Shown here piece by piece: positions 10,836 to 21,129 of a stretch of 64,000 nt of DNA; the first letter of the stretch is position 1, and each line of letters opens with the position of its first letter. Both the position numbers and the translations under genes were made by a program. Source of the stretch: Narthecium ossifragum (Eukaryota > Streptophyta > Magnoliopsida > Dioscoreales > Nartheciaceae); the NCBI GenBank assembly GCA_963920575.1, contig OY986966.1, positions 4,484,130-4,548,129 on the forward strand. The letters run 5' to 3'. A model generated the notes under the pieces. It searched no databases. It was given only the letters and a program-made list of their open reading frames with translations, and was not told where the DNA came from.

Positions 10836-11447
10836 CTATGTGGACTCATCGTCGTCGATTTCAATTGTTTCCGTCGTGGCAACACCTTCACCCTTGATCT
10901 CCATGAAATGCTTGATTTGCTTATCGTAGATGTCCCAACCCTTGGCACATTCTTTTCTGTTCCGGACCCAGCTCCTAGCTATAGGTGGGATGGGACATCC
11001 AGGGTGTATGTGCAGCATGACAAAGTGTCCACCATTCACGAAACCAATCACGATGATCTTCGGCATAAGTGCCGGCTGTGGAGGGCTCCGAAGCGGCAGG
11101 AAAGTCAAGCATTGAACGGCTGAAATGTGAACTAAGACAACATCGTAGCGAGATGCTATGATAGGTCCCATATCTGGCATGGTCATCCACCCATCAGTAG
11201 GAGGGCGGTCCTCATAATAAGCCAACCTGTCGGCAAGCTCTGCAACTCTTGCCTCACCCTCTTCATACACACTACAGTACTCAACAGAGAATGCCATCAA
11301 TTCATACCCGAGATCCTTCCGCACCTGCAGCCAGTTATCTTCGCCGAAGCCCATCAGCCTGGCTATTGCCCTAAAGCCACAATTACCGTCGGCTTTAACA
11401 TCACGTATGTTCGCGAATAAAACGTCGATCTCGCGGGGAAGAGACCT
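10836..11447 (-). CDS. OTU-like cysteine protease, transposon-associated
   Basis: One exon of 203 codons plus stop that opens after a TAG acceptor at 11448-11450. It probably continues an upstream exon cut off by the LTR that begins near 11496. The motif ADGNCGFRAIA (Asp-Gly-Asn-Cys codons at 11379-11390) is the OTU catalytic Asp/Cys site. WMTMPDMG, TFLPLRS and IGFVNGGHFV follow in the order usual for plant transposon-borne OTU proteins, and the His of GGHFV supplies the third catalytic residue. OTU enzymes remove ubiquitin or related modifiers; the substrate here is unknown. No internal stop is seen, unlike in the adjacent PMD gene. The C-terminus is acidic (TIEIDDDEST). The first in-frame Met is at 11352-11354, but the frame upstream clearly belongs to the domain. 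Confidence 0.75.
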   Translation of the reverse strand, partial: RSLPREIDVLFANIRDVKADGNCGFRAIARLMGFGEDNWLQVRKDLGYELMAFSVEYCSVYEEGEARVAELADRLAYYEDRPPTDGWMTMPDMGPIIASRYDVVLVHISAVQCLTFLPLRSPPQPALMPKIIVIGFVNGGHFVMLHIHPGCPIPPIARSWVRNRKECAKGWDIYDKQIKHFMEIKGEGVATTETIEIDDDEST

Positions 11448-12509
11448 CTATTTTATTTCCGAGCAAATCAATTTTTAATTTCATATTAAGAAATTGTAGG
11501 CACCACACCCCTGGATCTGCCGATCGCCAAGTCGACAGATCCATCATTTACATCCCCGTAGGGAACACCTCCGATTCTAAATCCAATAAAATAAACATTT
11601 TTATAATAAAAGACAAGATCAAAAGAAATGCATCACGTGAGGCTTTAAACCACCTTCATCCCCATGCACACCGGTCTTGCCGCAGGGGGAGCTTCAAATC
11701 CAGTGGGCTTGAGAGCTTTGTTGTGCAAATATTTGAGAACACTATCCAGCCAGATCCGACTCCTATTGTTGTGGGAGGAGCAGCTGCTGTGTTTGATGAA
11801 GCCGGCTTGTAGAAAAGAAGCCTAGAACCGGCTAGAACAGGGGAGCACTGGTTGGAACCAAGGAGGTGCGGCGAGCGGCTGGAACCTCTATCGCCAGAAC
11901 GATGATGGTGGTTGTCCCTCTTCAGAATAGGTTGACGTTCTTGCGCCGCGAGATCACCAGGGAGCTGGAGAAACACCGGCTGGAACAGAGAACAAAACAG
12001 GGGAGTGGAGCTTGTCTTCAAAGCCGCCGGGAGAGAGAGAGCCTTGGCTCGATCTCCGTTGCTGGCGAGGAACTAAGCTGGAGCAACCTTGTTGGAGGTC
12101 CAAGCCGCAGGTGACGATCAAGAGAGTGAAGGTTGAGCCGCAGGATCGACGGGCCTCCTACAGCGTCGACCCAGAGACGCGAGCGTCTCGATGGGTTCCG
12201 GCTGTGTTGGCTGGATGTACGACGTCCGGTGGTGCGCAACCTTGGAACCTCACCAGAACCTCTTCGTCTTCAACCCTTTTCTTCAGTTTCTTCTTTAGCT
12301 TCTTCTTTGATTTCTTCAACCAGCTTCTTCTTCAGCCAAGCTTCAATGTCTTCAGCCTCTTTTACTAGCCTACAGCCCGTTCTTCAACCCAGCTTAGATC
12401 AAGCTCAGACCATTCAGAACCCAGCTTCGATCCGGCTCAGACCAGCCTTCCAGCGTTCTTCCACCCAGCTTAGATCAAGCTTCAACGCCTTCAGACCGTT
12501 CAGAACCTC

Positions 12510-12514
12510 TTCAG
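12510..12514. repeat. 5-bp target-site duplication TTCAG (left)
   Basis: Matches TTCAG at 21125-21129 directly outside the opposite LTR, which fixes both ends of the retroelement. Confidence 0.9.
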
Positions 12515-14066
12515 TGACACGCCTTGAAAAGTGTCGTTACCTTAACAAGGACGCCAAAATTACAAATTTATAAACCGAAACACTACTAACTACTTAAGGG
12601 GTAGATAGCGATGAGTCCGGGTCGGTCCACAGGGAAAACAGGATTAAGCATAATTACCGTGCATAGTTCTAAATCAAAAGTTAAGGAAGATAGATGATAG
12701 TTGGTCTTTTAAACTAAATTGGGAGAATAATAATAGAGAAAAGGCTAGGAAGTTCTAATCCGTAATCGAGAGCTATCTAGGCATTCCTAGGATAAGAGCA
12801 ATTCAATAAGTTCAAGATGGTTTTCTAGGGTTGATAGAAGATCGGCTAGGTCCACTATCACTCAACATAGATTCATTAGAAGCCTATGTCGGAATGAAGA
12901 ACAAATCAGCGGATAATTGGTATGAAAATAATCAAAGTGGTTCTAGCACTTTGAGATCGCCTAATCGATAAAGATAAAGAATGAATCGTAGGTTACAATC
13001 ATAGGTCTTAATGGTTCTAGCATTAAGGCAGTGGTTCTAGCACTCCTACAATCATAAGCTAGGGTTTAGAATCCAATCCAAAGATCTAACATGGTTCTAG
13101 CCTGAAAGCAACTTGAACAAGTCCTATTCCTAGCCTCTAACATGTAAAGCTCAAAACCAGCGAGCGTAATCTCAACATAACTTTCACATCCGAACTCGAA
13201 ACGAGGCGATTCAAGATTCGTTGGAAAGCTAAGACAGAGATCTACAACTTTTATGTTTTGAGTTTTCACAAAATCCGGCTGTATACCCACGGAACAACCG
13301 AGATAAGACAGACCGAAATTAGGGCACAAAGAGCAAACAAAACATTCACCATAAGAACTATTACCAATAGATATATAAAATCCGAATTTAATCCATTAAA
13401 CCATCATAAAGTACATGCTCAGATCCATAGGAAAACCGAAATAAACTCCCTATTACATCATAGAATTTCCTAGACAAAAGATTTAGCTACTCATCTTGAA
13501 GAGACGATCCATCGGAGAAGGTTGATGATGCGCTCCCACCATGGATCTATCTTCAAGATCTAACCCTAATGTTTATGGAGGAAGAAGGACCAAGGAAACA
13601 CCCAGGAGGAGAGGAAAATTCGCCTATGGGTGGCTGCCAAAAATCCTCTCACAAGGTCTATTTATAGGCCTTAATCAAACCCTAAATCGGATTAGATCTC
13701 AGCCCTTTATTTTTCGTAACTGCTTCTTCTGCACCTCTGTACTAAAAATAGTATATCTTCCTGTACGAAACTCCAAATCACGAACCGTAAAAAGTTCTGG
13801 AATGTAGACTTCAAGAGCTTTCTAACCATATATAGCACATCATCTGCTTCTTCCTAAGCAGGTACAGTTTAATCTTCAAAGATGGCCCACCTTTGTTCCT
13901 TTGACTTCGCAGGTTCTTTATTTGTTCGTTTTTGCACCAAACTTGATCTAATCTTCGCTGAGGGTCCTTAAGCCTGAAATGGGAAAAATACAATCAAAAT
14001 AGCATTGCTCGGAGACTAACAGGACCTAGTTAAAAGGGTGATTTGTGCACTTTTCACGCGTTATCA
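12515..14066 (-). repeat. Left LTR (3' LTR in transcription sense), 1552 bp
   Basis: Starts TGACACGCC and ends GCGTTATCA on +. It contains the minus-strand TATA region (CTATAAATAG at about 13658-13667) and repeated GGTTCTAGCA words. It is one base longer than the right copy, with one extra A near 12640. Confidence 0.93.
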
Positions 14067-14080
14067 CACCCCCCAACTTG
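14067..14080 (-). other. Polypurine tract
   Basis: Read on the minus strand the sequence is CAAGTTGGGGGGTG, directly upstream of the LTR start TGATAACG. This is the position and composition expected for the plus-strand primer of reverse transcription. Confidence 0.7.
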
Positions 14081-15986
14081 ATCTTTGCTAGTCCTCGAGC
14101 AAAGCAAGATAAAAATAAACATAAAGCAGTAAACCTAACTAGCCACTTTCGTAGGTCTCACGATTACACTTAGCATGTGTAACAAGCCTTTAAACCCCTG
14201 GGTGGCCCCAGTAGAGGAGTTATAGTCTCCTAAGGGTTTCCAGTGATGATACCCACAAACATCAATACATCCCCTTGACTATGTCATTAGAAATCCATCA
14301 TAAGACTCATCAACTCTAATGCACGAGTCAGAAATATTATCCATGAACGTACCCTTCAACTTATACTCACATAAAGATATAACAAAGAAAAACATGCCGT
14401 AACATACTTCCAATACTTCAACATATGTACTCATGATCGAAAATAACTTTAACACTCCCGTGTGTGAATAGCGTTCCACATGCTTCCGAGTATCCATTAT
14501 ATCCAAACATTCAACTATTCAAGATCACTATCCTGAGTCAGCATATATTTTCCACTTATCACATAACAATCTCTGTTCTTTTTTTTTTTTTTTACAAGGA
14601 ACTTCAACCGTTTTACGCGAACAGCACGCTGGCCAGGCACACTGCCCGGTTACTAAGTATGAAGTCCTTTTCTTTTCTTTTTTTTTTCATTTCATTTCAG
14701 GTAATTCAACTGTTTTACGCGAACAGCACGCTGGCTAGGCACACTGCCCGGTTACTAAGTTGAACACCCTACACTTTCAGACATATATACTTTTTGCGGA
14801 CAGAGAATTGCATGTATTCATGTATCTTCTATGACATGACAAAGAACTGTAAATCTATCCCAGTTTCAAGCTCAGAATCTAATTTCAACTGTTCGACATG
14901 TGAAAGTGAACATGTGCAGTAGGATATGTCAAGCTATCCTTAAATCATGGTAAAAGTGTTAAAGTATAGAAATAATATCAGGCATTGTAAAAATTTACTA
15001 TCCCTTATATAACCTACAAGCATCAGAATAATTCATAACATAAATTTCTAAAACAAGCATCTTTGTCAATAAGTATCATAATTTCATTCTTCTGACATAA
15101 TCTAAGGGATGTATAATAGCTGGTTATCATAAAAATAAATAAATAAACATGAATTCCTAGAATTCTACCCCCCAACTTAAATGTAATTGTCCTCAATTAC
15201 ACTAAGTCATAAAAATAAAGCAGGGTATAAAGGGTAGAGATCACCATAAGATCGTGTCAGAATAGTCGTCTTCCGCATTATAATCACCACATCGGCCACA
15301 CAAAGGAAACATCGCCACCGACGAAATGCATGTCTCTAGAAAATATGATCTATATTTGGTATAAATATCCGCCTCTGAGCAATGTACAAAGGAAAACCTG
15401 CCATAACAATACCTTTCCAAAGAAAAATCAAATAGTATAGATGTAAAATATATCATAAATAGCAAAAAGGCATATAAATTATTAAAAATTTCGGCAGAGT
15501 CTCCTTTGTATTTCTTGAATATGTAGCCTGTACAATCATTCATCCACATAATTTAAAATATAGACATTAAAATATATTAAATCATCCACGCGTAACACCT
15601 AAAATAATTAGCATCCATAATATCGTCCGGATTGAAAATCACGACCGTCCGATTGGAAAAAGGATCACTGTAGCCTCTGGATCATGTATGGCAGCCAATG
15701 GACGGCTGAGAGCTCATGCATGAATACTGGGCCCTCTAGGCATTAAAAACACTCCAAATCAACCAATTCACACAAGAAATCGAACTACGACGATCATGAC
15801 ATCACATTCAATCATTCTAAGCTCCATTCAAAGAAAACACATCCAAAATCAAACATGCAACTAATGGGAAATACAAGCAAGCATGCAAAGAATAAATTTC
15901 AAACAAGTTAGTAAAATGCAAAGAAGAGATGGGTTGCCTCCCACCAAGCGGTTGATTTAACGTCTCGAGCTCGACACACTGCAAGC
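14081..15986 (-). other. Non-coding 3' interior of the retroelement
   Basis: About 1.9 kb between the second ORF and the polypurine tract carries no domain in any frame. This is where pol would lie in an autonomous relative. It contains a 102-bp-period direct duplication and poly-T tracts. Short frames such as 15241-15549 are not recognisable. Confidence 0.6.
14601..14760. repeat. Direct duplication with 102-bp period
   Basis: The word ACGCGAACAGCACGCTGG with the following AGGCACACTGCCCGGTTACT occurs at about 14615 and again at about 14717. The two copies differ by a few bases and each is preceded by a T-rich run. Confidence 0.8.
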
Positions 15987-17069
15987 CTATTCATTAAACT
16001 CCACAGCTCCATCTAAGTAATGGGAGCAGTTGAAAACCCGCGATAAAAGCCATCTTCTAATGACTTTACTTACATGCCAATGGTAAAACCATGTCTCTTT
16101 CAAAATAAGCCATTTTAAGAATTTATCAAAACTCGCATAAAAAGGGTTATGATCTTTCTTAAATGTATGCAAGATTAAAGAGAATGACTTGGATTTTTCG
16201 GTAGGTGATGCTATCAACATGGCATGAATCATGGATGTGTGTGGTGTGAACAATGGTAAATCCCATCCGTGCCTCCACCAAGGAACCATGTCATTATCTT
16301 CGAATTCATTCTTTCTAATGATGGGCAAGACCGTATCCAAATTCGTTCTAACATGAAATGTTGGCGCAACATCAAGACACGTATCATCACAGGTGCTAGG
16401 GTTTAGTAAATCTTCATACAATCCACACAGACTTGGCTCAACACTATTGAAAATATCCTCATGAAACACCTCATAAACCGGTAAATCGATCTCATAAGCT
16501 TTCTCAAAGATAGGTAGATTTTCAACAAAAACTTCATATACCGGTGAATTGATATCACAATTATTATCATCCTCAAGTATTTTCTCACAAGAATTCTTAT
16601 TGATCGGTATATCCTCAAAAAATACTTCATATATCGGTAAGTCACTTTCACAAGGAGCATCATTGCATAAAATATCATTACCGTATAAAACATCCTCAAA
16701 ATGGTAAGCCTCATAATCATTATCCACCATTGATGGTACACTATCTAAGCTCTCATCATTAGAATAACATGTCCATGCATTGATCATAAAACATTCCCTA
16801 TCACACGTACGATTCTTAGATGTATTAAAGATATTCAATCGTATCTCCATATTACCAAAAGTGACGGTCATGACACCATTCCGACAATTGATTAAGGCAT
16901 TTGCGGTTGCAAGGAAGGGTCGACCTAGAATAATGGGGATGGATTTTTTATGTCGTGGGCCCGGCTCCATGTCTAAGACAACAAAATCGACCGGAAAGAA
17001 TGCATTGTCTACTTTGATCAACACATCTTCAACTATACCTCTAGGTTTCTTCATTGATCTGTCTGCAAG
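15987..17069 (-). CDS. Retroelement ORF2: protease C-terminal half plus acidic PVYEVF-repeat region
   Basis: In frame with the gag ORF and separated from it only by a TAG codon at 17067-17069. The first part (ILGRPFLATANALINCRNG) is the second half of a retropepsin-like aspartic protease. It is followed by about 230 residues I do not recognise. These are Asp/Glu-rich with three copies of a P-(V/I)-Y-E-V-F-x-E-(D/N)-(I/L) motif spaced irregularly, and a basic Trp/Lys-rich end. There is no reverse transcriptase motif (YxDD). An independent start could be the Met at 17054. Expression most likely needs readthrough of the TAG, or the copy is dead. The 355-aa frame has no other stop. Confidence 0.7.
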   Translation of the reverse strand, partial: LADRSMKKPRGIVEDVLIKVDNAFFPVDFVVLDMEPGPRHKKSIPIILGRPFLATANALINCRNGVMTVTFGNMEIRLNIFNTSKNRTCDRECFMINAWTCYSNDESLDSVPSMVDNDYEAYHFEDVLYGNDILCNDAPCESDLPIYEVFFEDIPINKNSCEKILEDDNNCDINSPVYEVFVENLPIFEKAYEIDLPVYEVFHEDIFNSVEPSLCGLYEDLLNPSTCDDTCLDVAPTFHVRTNLDTVLPIIRKNEFEDNDMVPWWRHGWDLPLFTPHTSMIHAMLIASPTEKSKSFSLILHTFKKDHNPFYASFDKFLKWLILKETWFYHWHVSKVIRRWLLSRVFNCSHYLDGAVEFNE

Positions 17070-19307
17070 CTAAAGTGTCATTGCCGTAGATTTGAGTTCT
17101 CCTATTCCCAATTGACAGTATAATGAGTAAGGTAAAATGTTCACACTAGCTCCCAAATCAAGTAGAGCTCCCTCGATGAAATTATGACCAATTATGCAAG
17201 AAATAGTAGGGATACCCGGATCTTCAAATTTAGGGGGAAGGTCACAACTAAGGATGGAACTCACTTGCTCAGTCAAGAAGATTTTCTTGGAAACATGCGA
17301 TCGAGATTTCCTCTTTTGAGTGCAAAGATCTTTAAGGAATTTGGCATATGACGGAATTTGTTTAATCGCATCCAAAAGAGGAATATTAATATGAACTTTC
17401 TTGAAAACTTCCATAATTTCATCAAGTTTGGAACTTTTGGAAGGAGTTGAAGTCGGATCTACCAGGGCCTCAGGAAAAGGAATTCTCGGAACATAGGTCC
17501 TAGGATTCGGCTCAGGCGATGAAGTAGAATCATGAGGAGCAGGAATTGAAGTTTTGGGTAACACCTCATCATTAGATGCATGCAAGTCTCTATCTAATGG
17601 AACTTGAGAAGTAGATGGAGTTGAATTGAGAGGTTGAGATGTGAGATCATGATATGGACATTCCTCATCTGGTTTCTCAATATTAGCAAAGGTCTTCCCA
17701 CTTCGCAGAGTTGTAACGGCTTGAACGTGTTCATGAGAAGACTCGATCAAATGCTGACCTCTAGGATTCGGAATAGGTTGACTCGGCAATGTACCTTCTT
17801 CCCTTTTTGACAAAGCGTTAGCTATTTGACCCATTTGAGCTTCTAACTTAGCTAATGCTTGAGTATGAGAATGGAGTACTTTGGTAAACTCATCCATAGC
17901 TGGACCTTGGTTCGGTTGAGGAAAAGAAGGTTGGTTTTGAGGTTGTTGAGGTAGCGGCGCTCCATATGACGTGCTTCCCCAAGGTTGAGGCTGTTGAGAT
18001 TGATATGGTCCTTGGGAAGGAAAATTTTGAGGAAGCTTATACGGAGGTTGGAATTTAGGAGGAAAACCCGGATTTTGATTGTTCATAGGTGGTCTTGGAT
18101 TAAAGGAATCAGGCTGCTGTCCAGGAGTTTTCCAAGAGAAGTTAGGATGATGATGCAGACCAGGATTATAAGTATTGGAGTAAGGATCAAAAGCTGGCTT
18201 GGAATGATTATAGATTGCGTTGATATGTTCCTGAACTAGTTCAGGATAATGACGAGCTAAATAACAATCGGTAATATCATGGCCAGCAGTAGAACATAAG
18301 AAACATACATCTGCAGTATAAGATGGCATTGACAGATTTGAAGGATTTGAAGGATTTGAAGATGCAACATGATTGGCTGATTGATTTAAGACTTGATCCA
18401 GTTTCCTACTCAGGGCATCTACTTGTTGGGCTAAACGAGCTGATTCATTCAATTCCAGAGTACCTCTAGACTTGGTCTGATTGGAAGAATCGTGGGTAGA
18501 CCTAGAGGATGAAGCATGGTGTTGGGAATTTTCAGCTAGTCTTTCAAAAAGCCTCCACGAATCGTCCAGAGGATTTGTAATAAACACTCCTCCACAGGCG
18601 GCATCAATAGTCATTTGGTGTCTCTCCTTAAGCCCATTATAAAAATTCTCTATGATAGCCCATTGAGGGAATTGATGGTGAGGACACTTCCTAAGGAGTT
18701 CCCTATATCTATCCCATGCTTCATGGAAAAGTTCATCATCAGCTTGCTTGAAAGATGAAATCTCTTTCCTAAGATCACTGGTCTTGGTAATTGGAAAGAA
18801 TTTAGCAAGAAATTGGGTTTGAAGTTGAGGCCAAGTCGTGATAGATCTGGGCTCTAAAGATGTAAGCCAATATTTTGCTTTACCCTTGAGAGTAAAGGGA
18901 AAGAGTTTCAATTTCCAAGCATCATCAGTGAAATTATTGACTTTCACGGTCGAACTGATCAAGATAAATTCTTCTATATGGTTGTAGGGATCTTCATGAG
19001 ACAGACCATGAAAGGCAGGAAGAGATTGAAGGAACTGAGGCTTGATTTCATAGTGGGCAGCTCCTATTACTGGGGGTTGAATGCATGAATTTGAAGTAAA
19101 TGAAGTAGGAATGTAAAAATCTTTCATATTCATGCGACCTTGATCTTCATGATGGGTCGGATTTTCATCATGATCATGATGATCATCTAAGTTATGGTTC
19201 TCCATGGATGAATCAGGTGAAATATTCACAGGTCTAAGCAATGTAGCACGAGAATTCAAGAATTCTTGCAATGTAATATTTAAATCTGAATCTTCACTAA
19301 CATTCAT
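17070..19307 (-). CDS. gag: Retroelement ORF1: gag polyprotein with start of aspartic protease
   Basis: 745 aa. Residues ~85-235 form the retrotransposon gag domain (FPFTLKGKAKYWLTSLEP and the FYNGL region). Residues 335-348 are a CCHC zinc knuckle (CFLCSTAGHDITDC). Residues ~365-470 are Pro/Gln/Asn-rich. The C-terminus opens a retropepsin with DLGAS at about 717-721 (catalytic Asp) and then NILPYSLYCQLGIGELK. Gag packages the element RNA into virus-like particles and the protease matures it. The frame ends at TAG (17067-17069), where relatives have Gln in a (T/L)LQLADRS context. A CAG-to-TAG change is therefore likely, although leaky UAG readthrough between gag and pol is known in other retroelements. 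No other lesion is visible, and codon integrity fits the young LTRs. Confidence 0.85.
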   Translation of the reverse strand: MNVSEDSDLNITLQEFLNSRATLLRPVNISPDSSMENHNLDDHHDHDENPTHHEDQGRMNMKDFYIPTSFTSNSCIQPPVIGAAHYEIKPQFLQSLPAFHGLSHEDPYNHIEEFILISSTVKVNNFTDDAWKLKLFPFTLKGKAKYWLTSLEPRSITTWPQLQTQFLAKFFPITKTSDLRKEISSFKQADDELFHEAWDRYRELLRKCPHHQFPQWAIIENFYNGLKERHQMTIDAACGGVFITNPLDDSWRLFERLAENSQHHASSSRSTHDSSNQTKSRGTLELNESARLAQQVDALSRKLDQVLNQSANHVASSNPSNPSNLSMPSYTADVCFLCSTAGHDITDCYLARHYPELVQEHINAIYNHSKPAFDPYSNTYNPGLHHHPNFSWKTPGQQPDSFNPRPPMNNQNPGFPPKFQPPYKLPQNFPSQGPYQSQQPQPWGSTSYGAPLPQQPQNQPSFPQPNQGPAMDEFTKVLHSHTQALAKLEAQMGQIANALSKREEGTLPSQPIPNPRGQHLIESSHEHVQAVTTLRSGKTFANIEKPDEECPYHDLTSQPLNSTPSTSQVPLDRDLHASNDEVLPKTSIPAPHDSTSSPEPNPRTYVPRIPFPEALVDPTSTPSKSSKLDEIMEVFKKVHINIPLLDAIKQIPSYAKFLKDLCTQKRKSRSHVSKKIFLTEQVSSILSCDLPPKFEDPGIPTISCIIGHNFIEGALLDLGASVNILPYSLYCQLGIGELKSTAMTL

Positions 19308-19549
19308 CCATATATCACATCACAATAACAACCAAGGTTTAGAGATACTCACAGTGCTATCTCGGTGAGGCTTTGACCGATGCTCCTTCTCCGCTTGGAA
19401 GGTGCTTCGTCAAAGTCCCTAACACACGATCAAAAAGATAGGAAATATTAGAACTAGTACTATTTTTGGTCTTTTATATAATAAGCGACAGAAATAAAGA
19501 TACTAATTGAAATAAAACTACAATAGGCAATTAACTTAATGAACCGTTA

Positions 19550-19567
19550 TCCCCGGCAACGGCGCCA
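19550..19567 (-). other. Primer binding site complementary to tRNA-Asp(GTC)
   Basis: On the minus strand, shortly after the right LTR, lies TGGCGCCGTTGCCGGGGA. Its complement is the 3' end of plant cytosolic tRNA-Asp including CCA. Eighteen bases match. This identifies the right copy as the 5' LTR. Confidence 0.85.
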
Positions 19568-19573
19568 AAATTT

Positions 19574-21124
19574 TGACACGCCTTGAAAAGTGTCGTTACC
19601 TTAACAAGAACGCCAAAATTACAAATTTATAAACCGAAACACTACTAACTACTTAAGGGGTAGATAGCGATGAGTCCGGGTCGGTCCACAGGGAAACAGG
19701 ATTAAGCCTAATTACCGTGCATAGTTCTAAATCAAAAGTTAAGGAAGATAGATGATAGTTGGTCTTTTAAACTAAATTGGGAGAATAACAATAGAGAAAA
19801 GGCTAGGAAGTTCTAATCCGTAATCGAGAGCTATCTAGGCATTCCTAGGATAAGAGCAATTCAATAAGTTCAAGATGGTTTTCTAGGGTTGATAGAAGAT
19901 CGGCTAGGTCCACTATCACTCAACATAGATTCATTAGAAGCCTATGTCGGAATGAAGAACAAATCAGCGGATAATTGATATGAAAATAATCAAAGTGGTT
20001 CTAGCACTTTGAGATCGCCTAATCGATAAAGATAAAGAATGAATCGTAGGTTACAATCATAGGTCTTAATGGTTCTAGCATTAAGGCAGTGGTTCTAGCA
20101 CTCCTACAATCATAAGCTAGGGTTTAGAATCCAATCCAAAGATTTAATATGGTTCTAGCCTGAAAGCAACTTGAACAAGTCCTATTCCTAGCCTCTAACA
20201 TGTAAAGCTCAAAACCAGCGAGCGTAATCTCAACATAACTTTCACATCCGAACTCGAAACGAGGCGATTCAAGATTCGTTGGAAAGCTAAGACAGAGATC
20301 TACAACTTTTATGTTTTGAGTTTTCACAAAATCCGGCTGTATACCCACGGAACAACCGAGATAAGACAGACCGAAATTAGGGCACAAAGAGCAAACAAAA
20401 CATTCACCATAAGAACTATTACCAATAGATATATAAAATCCGAATTTAATCCATTAAACCATCATAAAGTACATGCTCAGATCCATAGGAAAACCGAAAT
20501 AAACTCCCTATTACATCATAGAATTTCCTAGACAAAAGATTTAGCTACTCATCTTGAATAGACGATCCATCGGAGAAGGTTGATGATGCGCTCCCACCAT
20601 GGATCTATCTTCAAGATCTAACCCTAATGTTTATGGAGGAAGAAGGACCAAGGAAACACCCAGGAGGAGAGGAAAATTCGCCTATGGGTGGCTGCCAAAA
20701 ATCCTCTCACAAGGTCTATTTATAGGCCTTAATCAAACCCTAAATCGGATTAGATCTCAGCCCTTTATTTTTCGTAACTGCTTCTTCTGCACCTCTGTAC
20801 TAAAAATAGCATATCTTCCTCTACGAAACTCCAAATCACGAACCGTAAAAAGTTCTGGAATCTAGACTTCAAGAGTTTTCCAACCATATATAGCACATCA
20901 TCTGGTTCTTCCTAAGCAGGTACAGTTTAATCTTCAAAGATGGCCCACCTTTGCTCCTTTGACTTCGCAGGTTCTTTATTTGTTCGTTTTAGCACCAAAC
21001 TTGATCTGATCTTCGCTGAGGGTCCTTAAGCCTGAAATGGGAAAAATACAATCAAAATAGCATTGCTCGGAGACTAACATGACCTAGTTAAAAGGGTGAT
21101 TTGTGCACTTTTCACGCGTTATCA
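19574..21124 (-). repeat. Right LTR (5' LTR in transcription sense), 1551 bp
   Basis: Same ends as the left copy (TGACACGCC...GCGTTATCA). About 12 of the ~17 differences from the left copy fall in the last ~600 bp. Confidence 0.93.
20716..20725 (-). promoter_or_regulatory. TATA box of the retroelement 5' LTR
   Basis: CTATAAATAG read on the minus strand, followed by ACCTTGTGAGAGG. It lies about 400 bp from the U3 start at 21124 and is conserved in the other LTR. Confidence 0.55.
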
Positions 21125-21129
21125 TTCAG
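21125..21129. repeat. 5-bp target-site duplication TTCAG (right)
   Basis: Partner of 12510-12514. Confidence 0.9.

Larger units (their letters stand above)
12515..21124 (-). mobile_element. Non-autonomous LTR retrotransposon with gag-protease only (TR-GAG type)
   Basis: Two nearly identical LTRs (12515-14066 and 19574-21124) flank a 5.5-kb interior, with TTCAG duplicated outside. Transcription is on the minus strand. The primer binding site is at 19550-19567 and a polypurine tract is next to the left LTR. The interior encodes gag with a CCHC knuckle and an aspartic protease, followed by a novel acidic repeat region. No reverse transcriptase, RNase H or integrase is present in any frame. This corresponds to the non-autonomous gag-carrying class described in plants as TR-GAG. 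By eye the LTRs differ at about 17 substitutions and one 1-bp indel over ~1550 bp (~1.1%), so the insertion is recent. It lies inside an older LTR (11496-22118). Confidence 0.88.

Noticed and set aside
13066..13807. Frames of 71-88 aa present in both LTRs (13066-13807 and 20124-20865)
   Set aside because: They recur only because the LTRs are nearly identical. They cover the leader and promoter region and have no recognisable domain or codon signal.
17985..18239. Plus-strand ORF of 84 aa opposite gag
   Set aside because: Antisense shadow of the Pro/Gln-rich part of gag.
19550..19567. tRNA-Asp 3' end read as a tRNA gene
   Set aside because: Only the 18-nt 3' end is present, at the exact primer-binding position next to the LTR. 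The rest of the cloverleaf is absent.
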